DNA from: Thermoleophilia bacterium
GTDB taxonomy: Bacteria > Actinomycetota > Thermoleophilia > Gaiellales > Gaiellaceae
DNA: 8,365 nt
Assembly: GCA_029858755.1 (NCBI GenBank)
Contig: JAOUEK010000063.1
Span: forward strand, 1 to 8,365
Direction: 5' to 3'
A model generated the notes under the pieces. It was not told where the DNA came from, searched no databases, and worked only from the letters and a program-made list of their open reading frames with translations. Made by a program: the position numbers and the translations under genes. Below, piece after piece: positions 1 to 4,594 of the stretch (position 1 is its first letter; each line of letters begins with the position of its first letter).

Positions 1-352
1 GATTCCCGTTGGCCCATGCGGGCGTGCCCCAGATCGTGATCAAGACCTCCATGTCCCGGGCCTGCGCGCCGCGGACGAGCTCGTCGAGGTCGTCGAACTG
101 GTAGGTCGGGTCGAACGGATCGCCGGGGTTGGCGGGCCGCGTCGGCGCCACCTTGTGCCATTCGACCAGCGTGCGGACGATCGTGGCGTTGTTCTGGCGG
201 GCCCGGTCGAGGCCTTCCTGGCGGCCCGGGTCGAAGCGGAGCACCGGGTCGTCGTGGAAGCCGACCCACATGCGGTTGGCGGCTGCGCCGGCCGAGGTGA
301 GGGCGGTCGCGGCGACGCATGCGAGGGCGAGCAGGGGGAAGAGACGTCTCAC
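1..352 (-). CDS. Secreted glycoside-hydrolase-like TIM-barrel protein, N-terminal part (cut by window edge)
   Basis: The first 117 codons of a minus-strand gene that runs off the left edge. The GTG start at 352 has a near-ideal Shine-Dalgarno sequence, AAGGAGG, 8 bases upstream. Residues 1 to about 25 form a signal peptide: two arginines (MRR), a Leu/Ala-rich core and a small-residue AGAAA end, so the protein is probably exported. The mature part begins NRMWVGFHDDP and continues with VRTLVEWHKVAPT, a YQFDDLDELV helix and MEVLITIWGTPAWANG. This alternation of strand and helix, with a W-rich strand ending in TPAWANG, resembles the start of the (beta/alpha)8 barrel of GH5- or GH39-like hydrolases. 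The catalytic acids would lie beyond the edge, so neither activity nor substrate can be judged. It is transcribed away from the peptide cassette and probably has no part in it. The reading frame is near certain; the family is a moderate-confidence call from motif style. Confidence 0.75.
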   Translation of the reverse strand, partial: MRRLFPLLALACVAATALTSAGAAANRMWVGFHDDPVLRFDPGRQEGLDRARQNNATIVRTLVEWHKVAPTRPANPGDPFDPTYQFDDLDELVRGAQARDMEVLITIWGTPAWANGN

Positions 353-385
353 GGGGACTACCTCCTTGGGGGAACGATCGCGCCC

Positions 386-391
386 ACGCTA
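386..391 (-). promoter_or_regulatory. Candidate -10 box of the secreted hydrolase gene
   Basis: On the minus strand this reads TAGCGT. Its last base lies 33 bases from the GTG start at 352, which would give a leader of about 27 bases carrying the strong Shine-Dalgarno at 361-367. An upstream TTCACA (plus-strand 412-417) could be a -35 box, but the 20-base spacing is long. The same hexamer at the same spacing occurs before the divergent peptide gene. This is a weak prediction. Confidence 0.3.
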
Positions 392-472
392 GCGGTGTCG
401 CGTTAGCGCGATGTGAAGGCCTGATCGCACTTTCGACACGAACCCGGCTCACCCTCGTTCACGGTCGGCTCC

Positions 473-478
473 TAGCGT
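473..478 (+). promoter_or_regulatory. Candidate -10 box of the peptide cassette
   Basis: TAGCGT with 33 bases between its last base and the ATG at 512, mirroring the box before the divergent gene. No convincing -35 box is seen; CTCACC at 448-453 is 19 bases away and matches poorly. A small dyad, CGTTGA-5-TCAACG (476-492, strictly paired ends with a 5-base loop), directly follows and could be an operator or a leader hairpin. Prediction only. Confidence 0.3.
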
Positions 479-511
479 TGATCTCGTCAACGACGTGGAA
501 GGAGGGCACAC

Positions 512-736
512 ATGGGATCGACCATCGCGCTCGCGCCGTCGGGCTATGCGGCGCCGGCCATCTCGGTCGAGGCCGACGCGGCGCAGCTGGACGAGGCCGT
601 CTGGTGGGTCGTGTTCGTCGGGCTCGCGTACGCGGTCGCGCTGGCATGGGCGACGTACTGCCGCATCACCGGCGGGTACCCGGAGATCACGTTCGGGTGG
701 AAGGGCTTCAAGGTTGCCTGCAAGTCCGCACCCTGA
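512..736 (+). CDS. 74-residue single-helix peptide with two cysteines; candidate RiPP/bacteriocin-like precursor
   Basis: The gene has a strong Shine-Dalgarno, AAGGAGG at 499-505, six bases before the ATG. The protein has three zones. Residues 1-28 are Ala-rich and end acidic (VEADAAQLDEA). Residues 29-48 are a strongly hydrophobic helix (WWVVFVGLAYAVALAWATY). Residues 49-74 form a polar, aromatic, lysine-bearing tail, with Cys50 at the end of the helix and Cys70 near the C-terminus (TFGWKGFKVACKSAP). A Cys50-Cys70 disulfide would close a 19-residue loop. I do not recognise the family. It is the first gene of the tight cluster with the ABC transporter and the RRE-peptidase fusion, and it ends 7 bases before the ATPase start. 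That position, the size and the helix suggest a precursor cleaved in or near the membrane and exported; this is inference. Alternatives are a small structural or regulatory membrane subunit of the transporter. Confidence 0.75.
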   Translation: MGSTIALAPSGYAAPAISVEADAAQLDEAVWWVVFVGLAYAVALAWATYCRITGGYPEITFGWKGFKVACKSAP

Positions 737-743
737 GCCGGGG

Positions 744-1535
744 GTGCAGCGTGGCGGGAGGGCGGCGCGGCGCCGCGCTCCCGCCCCGCTCGTCGCCCGC
801 GCGCTGCGCAAGCGCTTCGGCTCGACGATCGCCCTCGACGGCGTCGACCTCACCGTCTCCGGTGGCGAGATCGTCGGCCTCGTCGGCCCGAACGGCTCGG
901 GCAAGACGACCGCGATCCTCGCCGTCACCGGCCTGCTCGGGCTCGACGCGGGCCACGCGGTCGTCGCCGGGCACCCCGCCGGCACCCTGGCGGCCCGGCG
1001 AGCCGTCGCCTACGTCCCGGACGAGCCGGGCGGGCTCGACGAGCTGACCGTCGGCGAGCTCGTCGAGCTCGTGCTCACCCTTCACGCAGCCGGTGAGCGC
1101 GGTCGTCGTCGCGCCCGGGCGCTCGCGGAGTCCCTGGGCCTCCACCGGCGCTGGCAGGATCGGGTCGGCGCCCTCTCGCGCGGGCTGCGTCGGCAAGCGG
1201 CGCTCGTCGCGGGCCTCGCGCTCGACGTCCCGCTCGTGCTCGTGGACGAGGCGACGGCGGCGCTCGATCCCGAGGCGGTGGTCGTCCTCGACGAGGCCAT
1301 GCAGGCGCGCGCGCGGGCCGGCGCGGGGGTGCTGCTCGCGACGCAGGATCTGCACTTCGCCGAGCGCACGTGCCACACGGTCGTGGTGCTCGCGGCCGGC
1401 GTCGTCGTCGCGGCAGCCGAGCCCCGTGCCCTCCGCAGCTGGCACGGCGCCCCGACCCTCGAGGAGGCGTTCCTCGCCGAGACCGGAAGCGGTCTACTGC
1501 GGGAGCGTGTGCGACATGAGCTGGCCGCTCTCTGA
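744..1535 (+). CDS. ABC transporter ATP-binding protein (263 aa), peptide-exporter-like
   Basis: This is the nucleotide-binding subunit of an ABC transporter that would power the permease encoded next. Counting from the GTG at 744, the protein shows Walker A GPNGSGKTT (48-56), a YVPDEPGGLDELTV stretch at the Q-loop (90-103), a signature LSRGL (144-148) and Walker B LVLVDEATAALDP (164-176). The LATQDLHFAE segment follows (198-207), where the switch histidine is normally found. Two positions deviate: Asp in place of the Q-loop Gln, common in ABC-2/Ecs-like export ATPases, and Gln201 where the H-loop His is expected. The start is chosen because it leaves a 7-base gap after the peptide gene and a normal domain length; the Shine-Dalgarno there is weak (GGGGG), so translation may be coupled. 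A longer frame reaches back into the peptide gene but encodes only Arg/Pro-rich shadow sequence. The family is secure; the export direction and cargo are inferred from context. Confidence 0.9.
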   Translation: MQRGGRAARRRAPAPLVARALRKRFGSTIALDGVDLTVSGGEIVGLVGPNGSGKTTAILAVTGLLGLDAGHAVVAGHPAGTLAARRAVAYVPDEPGGLDELTVGELVELVLTLHAAGERGRRRARALAESLGLHRRWQDRVGALSRGLRRQAALVAGLALDVPLVLVDEATAALDPEAVVVLDEAMQARARAGAGVLLATQDLHFAERTCHTVVVLAAGVVVAAAEPRALRSWHGAPTLEEAFLAETGSGLLRERVRHELAAL

Positions 1536-2877
1536 GGCGTGCCTGCGTGTCGAGGCCCGGCGTCTCGCAGCGCGTGCCTGCGCGGCGCCGCTCGTCGCGG
1601 CGGTCGCCGCCTGCGCCTGGCTCGGCTCCTCGGCGCTCGCGCTGCGTGCGGGGTCGACCGCGGCGCATGCGCTCTCGCCGCTGCTGCTCGACCTCCACGT
1701 CGCTCGTGTCGTCGTGCTCTCCCTGGCACTCTCCGCCTCTGCCGCCGGGGCCGCCCTGGGGCTCACCGCACCTGGGATCACGGCGCTCGGAGGGACTCTG
1801 GCCGCAGCGCCGGTGCCGCCGCGCGTCGCGCTCGCGGCCGTCGCCTCGGCGCGACTGACCGCGGTGACGCTGCTGGCGGCGCCGCCGCTCGTCGCCGCCG
1901 TCGCGCCGGTGGCCGTCGCGGGGCCCGGGGGCGTGCTCGCCGGCAGCGCTCTCGTCGCCGCCCTCTGTGCCTGCGCCGTCGCGGGAGCGTCATTGGCGGA
2001 GCTCGCTCTGCGCCTCGTCCGGCAGCGGATCATCCGACGCGCCGACGCGATCTCGGCGGCCATCGCACTGTCGGCGGCCGCGACGTGCGAGTGCGCCGCC
2101 AGCGGGGTAGCGGGCTCCGCTCCGGCGAGCGTGACTGCCCTTCTCGCGAGCGTCGCCGTCGGCGTCCTGGGCGCCCGGACGTGGCTCGACGCGGCACTCG
2201 AACGACCGGTGGCAATGCCGGGTCGGGGGCGGGGCGCTCGGCAGAGGTGGAGGCGGATACTGCCGGTCCTCGAGTCGGCGGCGCTTGCCGTGCTCCTGCG
2301 CGCGCCCGACATCCGACTGGCGCTCGCCACCGGCGCCGGCTTTGGGCTCGTCGGCATGGGCGCAGCCTCGGTCGCCGGCGATGCGGGCAGCGGGCTGCTC
2401 CTGGCAGCGGGGGTGGCCGCGCTCGCCGCCGGCCTCGCGCCGCTGTCGGCCGGCGGGAGAGTCGAGCTCGCGCGTTGGGCCTGGTCGGCGGCGTCACCGG
2501 GGCGCGCCGCCGCCGGCTGGGCCGTGGCCAGCGGCCTCGCGATGACGGCAGCGCTCGCGCCGGTCGTCCTGGTCGCCGGCGTGTTGGGCGCCACGATGCC
2601 GGCAATGCTGCAGTCGGCTCACGCCGCCGTCGTCGTCGGGGCCGCTGCGCTCGTCGCGGGGGCGTTCGTGCCGCGGCGGGCGGCGGGGCTCGGCGACGAC
2701 GCGGCGGCGCTCGCCGCCTTCGTCACCGTCGTCGCGCTCTTCCTCGCCGGCGGCGAAGCGGCTCGATCGAGGCTGGCGGCGTTCGGCGTCGCCGAGGCGA
2801 TCGGCATGTGTCTGTGGCTGCTGCTCGCCTGCACCGTCGCCGTGGGGGCGTTGCGACGTCGCGTGAGGCTCGCCTGA
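1516..2877 (+). CDS. Polytopic membrane protein, putative ABC-2-like permease (453 aa)
   Basis: The ATG at 1516 lies inside the end of the ATPase gene (20-base overlap), with GGGAG about 11 bases upstream; an in-frame GTG at 1507 is the alternative. The protein is extremely Ala/Val/Leu-rich, with about 12 hydrophobic segments: roughly residues 22-44, 63-91, 112-135, 139-166, 178-198, 204-222, 266-288, 292-311, 332-364, 368-385, 396-412 and 424-446. A basic cytoplasmic-looking loop (236-248) splits it into two halves, and each half opens with an amphipathic stretch (EARRLAAR at 14-21; RAPDIRLAL at 262-270), as in fused ABC-2 type permeases. I cannot assign it to a named family from sequence alone; the permease call rests on the overlap with the ATPase gene and the topology. 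Its stop codon overlaps the start of the next gene (TGATG). The likely role is export of the cassette product. Confidence 0.8.
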   Translation: MSWPLSEACLRVEARRLAARACAAPLVAAVAACAWLGSSALALRAGSTAAHALSPLLLDLHVARVVVLSLALSASAAGAALGLTAPGITALGGTLAAAPVPPRVALAAVASARLTAVTLLAAPPLVAAVAPVAVAGPGGVLAGSALVAALCACAVAGASLAELALRLVRQRIIRRADAISAAIALSAAATCECAASGVAGSAPASVTALLASVAVGVLGARTWLDAALERPVAMPGRGRGARQRWRRILPVLESAALAVLLRAPDIRLALATGAGFGLVGMGAASVAGDAGSGLLLAAGVAALAAGLAPLSAGGRVELARWAWSAASPGRAAAGWAVASGLAMTAALAPVVLVAGVLGATMPAMLQSAHAAVVVGAAALVAGAFVPRRAAGLGDDAAALAAFVTVVALFLAGGEAARSRLAAFGVAEAIGMCLWLLLACTVAVGALRRRVRLA

Positions 2878-3692
2878 TGTTCGACGAGGTCGACACGATC
2901 GTGCTCGCCGACGGCGTGCTGGTCGACGGCGATGTCGTCTGTGACCCGGTGCGAGCGGGCCGCTATCCCGTCAACGCGACGGCGCGATTCGTGCTCTGTC
3001 GCACCGGCCGGGAGCTTGGAGTGGTCGCCGCGGAGCTGGCCGACGCTCACGGTCTCGATCGAGGGCAGACCCGCGACGACGTGCTCGCGTTCGCCTTCCG
3101 GCTCAACCGGTTGCTCCTCGTCAACGTGCGTCACGGGCGCGGGCGGGTGCGTCGCTGGTGGGCGTGGCTCGCAGTCGCGCTCCGGCTCGCCCCCGTCGCC
3201 GGGATCCCCGGAGGGGCGTGGCGCCGCGTGCAGCTCGACACCCGCACGCCGCTGACTGCGGCCGCGACCACCCTCCGCGCCGTGCGGGGACGCGCCGTCG
3301 GCGTCGCCGCTGCCACCGCACTGCTCGTCGCCCAGACCGCAGCGCTCGTGGGCGCGGCGCCGGTGTCGGCACCACTCGCCGTCGGCATCGGCGTCGGCGC
3401 GGGCCTCGCCCTGCACGAGGCCGGGCACGCCGCTGCCCTGGGCGGTGCCCCGGCTGCGCTCGTGCTCGCGGGGCCACGAACGTTCGTCGTCCACCGTGCG
3501 CTCGTGGGCACGCGGCGCCGGCTGGTCGCAGCCGCCGGCCCTACCGCCCCACTCGTGCCGGCGGCCGCCGTGGCCACGGTCGCCCGGCCGCTGGGGAGCG
3601 CCGTGCTGGCGCTCGCAGCCTGTGCGCTCGGCGGTCACGCGGTCGGCCTCACGGTGGCGACGGGCGACGGGAGGGCCGCATGCTCTGGCTGA
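2877..3692 (+). CDS. PqqD/RRE-like domain fused to M50 site-2-protease-like membrane metallopeptidase (271 aa)
   Basis: Translation starts at the ATG within the TGATG overlap with the permease stop. Residues 1-85 follow the PqqD/RiPP-recognition-element pattern: a two-strand start (DTIVLADGVLVDGDVVCDP), RYPVNATARFVLCRTGRELG, then a helix and a closing DDVLAFAFRLNRLLLVNV. Residues 92 to about 262 carry four to five membrane segments. The zinc motif HEAGH (180-184) sits at the end of a hydrophobic helix. An AAAGPTAPLVPAA segment (218-230) resembles the conserved AGP region of M50 peptidases. A late GDGR (263-266) could give the third ligand, Asp264. The order fits an intramembrane (site-2 type) protease, which cuts helical membrane substrates. 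RRE domains bind leader peptides, so the fusion suggests a maturation protease that captures its own precursor, most simply the 74-residue peptide at the head of the cluster. Domain calls are good; the substrate is inference. Confidence 0.8.
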   Translation: MFDEVDTIVLADGVLVDGDVVCDPVRAGRYPVNATARFVLCRTGRELGVVAAELADAHGLDRGQTRDDVLAFAFRLNRLLLVNVRHGRGRVRRWWAWLAVALRLAPVAGIPGGAWRRVQLDTRTPLTAAATTLRAVRGRAVGVAAATALLVAQTAALVGAAPVSAPLAVGIGVGAGLALHEAGHAAALGGAPAALVLAGPRTFVVHRALVGTRRRLVAAAGPTAPLVPAAAVATVARPLGSAVLALAACALGGHAVGLTVATGDGRAACSG

Positions 3693-3958
3693 GAGCGCTC
3701 GCCCTCGGCGCGGTCGCGTGCGGCGTGCTCGCCTACACGGCGGCGACCGTCACCGCGATCGTCGCCGCCTCGTCGGGAGCCGTGCTCGAGCTTCGCATCG
3801 GGCCCGTCGTCGTCCTGGTGGTGGAGCAGCTCGACGACCGTGGCGGCGCTGTGACCACGCTCGGTCCCGGCCTGATCCTCGTCGCGCTCGCAGGTGGCGT
3901 CGTCAACGCGGCCGCGGCGCTGGCGATCGGCTGGCGCGAGCGCAGGCGCATCCGGTGA
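3680..3958 (+). CDS. 92-residue two-helix membrane protein, last gene of the cassette
   Basis: The ATG lies inside the peptidase gene (13-base overlap), with GGGAGG at 3669-3674 five bases upstream, so translation is probably coupled. Residues 5-31 form a first membrane helix (an Ala/Val-rich run ending VTAIVAASSG). A middle segment, LELRIGPVVVLVVEQLDDRGG (37-56), is hydrophobic and then acidic. Residues 64-85 form a second helix, followed by a basic tail, WRERRRIR, which argues for a cytoplasmic C-terminus. No known family is recognised. Small membrane proteins of this kind in bacteriocin and RiPP loci often confer self-immunity or assist the transporter; here that is a guess from position only. 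An unrelated membrane protein merely co-transcribed cannot be excluded. Confidence 0.75.
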   Translation: MLWLRALALGAVACGVLAYTAATVTAIVAASSGAVLELRIGPVVVLVVEQLDDRGGAVTTLGPGLILVALAGGVVNAAAALAIGWRERRRIR

Positions 3959-3983
3959 CGGTCGCAACCCGAAGTCCATCGCG

Positions 3984-3989
3984 TACACT
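3984..3989 (+). promoter_or_regulatory. -10 box for a probably leaderless transcript of the gene at 3998
   Basis: TACACT lies 8 bases before the ATG at 3998, so transcription would begin at or within a base or two of the start codon. No Shine-Dalgarno is present, in keeping with a leaderless mRNA, which is common in actinobacteria. A weak -35 (GTCGCA, 3961-3966) lies 17 bases upstream. It separates the two small membrane genes and the E1 gene from the peptide cassette. Confidence 0.5.
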
Positions 3990-3997
3990 GCCGCGCA

Positions 3998-4261
3998 ATG
4001 GTCTGGGAAGCCGTGTTCATGCTGGTGCTGCTCAAGATCCCGGTCGTCTACCTGTCACTCGTGGTGTGGTGGGCGATCCGTGCGGAGCCGCGAGACGAGC
4101 AACCCGTGGCGGTGGCCCCGGTCTCGGACACGCCGCTGGCCGGGCCGGGCTGGGGCTTGGGCGACCGCTCCCGTGCCGCCGGCCGCGTGCCGCGGCGTCC
4201 GCACCGCCCGGGGCCCGTGCGACCTCGGCCGGCCCGTGCGCGTGCCGAGGCTCGCCGGTGA
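3998..4261 (+). CDS. 87-residue membrane-anchored protein with basic, proline/arginine-rich tail
   Basis: Residues 2-27 form one strongly hydrophobic helix (MVWEAVFMLVLLKIPVVYLS followed by LVVWWAI). A flexible acidic-to-neutral stretch follows (EPRDEQPVAVAPVSDTPLAGPGW), then a Pro/Arg tail from about residue 57. The protein therefore looks like a membrane anchor with a disordered, positively charged cytoplasmic end. The ATG at 3998 is chosen because it follows the TACACT box by 8 bases and there is no better start. The stop overlaps the next start (GTGA). No family is recognised and no enzymatic motif is visible. Its pairing with the 98-residue membrane protein that follows, and its place before the E1 gene, suggest a small two-gene unit rather than part of the peptide cassette. 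Confidence 0.7.
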   Translation: MVWEAVFMLVLLKIPVVYLSLVVWWAIRAEPRDEQPVAVAPVSDTPLAGPGWGLGDRSRAAGRVPRRPHRPGPVRPRPARARAEARR

Positions 4262-4554
4262 GTGCGCTCGACCATCCCGAGTCGCGCGACGGCTTCGGCT
4301 CGATCGACGCCGTCGCCGGGTTCATGGCCGTGGCCTCGTTCGTGCTCTCCGCGATCGCGGCGGGTGGAGGGTTGCTGGTGCAACTGGAAGCGCGCCCGGT
4401 GCGCCTCGTGCCCATCGCCCTCGTGCTCGCGATCGTCGCCGGTCGCATGAGCCGTCGCTTCGAGCGACTCGCGCTCGCGGCGATCTTCGGGGCGATGGTC
4501 GCCTTCGTGATCGGGATGACCCTCGTCGTGCTCACCGAGAACCCGCTCTTCTAG
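4258..4554 (+). CDS. 98-residue three-helix membrane protein, function unknown
   Basis: The GTG start at 4258 overlaps the preceding stop in a GTGA junction, the usual sign of translational coupling. A soluble, charged N-terminus (SALDHPESRDGFGSID) precedes three hydrophobic segments at about residues 17-41, 47-62 and 70-92, with a basic loop, RMSRRFER (63-70), between the second and third. The protein ends TENPLF. The loop charge predicts that it faces the cytoplasm. No family is recognised and there are no catalytic motifs. It probably acts with the 87-residue anchored protein encoded just upstream. A gap of about 40 bases separates it from the E1 gene, which appears to have its own promoter. 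Confidence 0.75.
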   Translation: MSALDHPESRDGFGSIDAVAGFMAVASFVLSAIAAGGGLLVQLEARPVRLVPIALVLAIVAGRMSRRFERLALAAIFGAMVAFVIGMTLVVLTENPLF

Positions 4555-4576
4555 GCCCCGGAGCGGCGAGGGCCGC

Positions 4577-4585
4577 TGCTACAAC
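4577..4585 (+). promoter_or_regulatory. Extended -10 promoter for a leaderless E1 transcript
   Basis: TGC-TACAAC is an extended -10 box (TGN followed by a hexamer) and no good -35 lies 17 bases upstream. Its last base is 9 bases before the ATG at 4595. A transcript from here would begin at or just before that ATG, and no Shine-Dalgarno is seen close to it. This is the main reason for preferring 4595 over the in-frame GTG at 4586, which directly abuts the box. Confidence 0.5.
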
Positions 4586-4594
4586 GTGCATGAG

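Noticed and set aside
512..736. Assignment of the small peptide to a named bacteriocin, lanthipeptide, lasso or circular-peptide class
   Set aside because: No class-specific leader motif is seen and none of the class-defining modification enzymes is in the window, so a named class would be a guess.
1539..2876. A long open plus-strand frame running through the permease region into the peptidase gene
   Set aside because: It is Arg/Gly-rich shadow sequence in the alternative frame of the permease gene; only its part from 2877 onward has real domain content and a coupled start.
2619..3638. A 339-residue minus-strand open frame opposite the permease and peptidase genes
   Set aside because: Its composition is His/Arg/Gly-rich without recognisable motifs, and the plus strand there has clear membrane and HEAGH features; long antisense frames are expected at this GC content.
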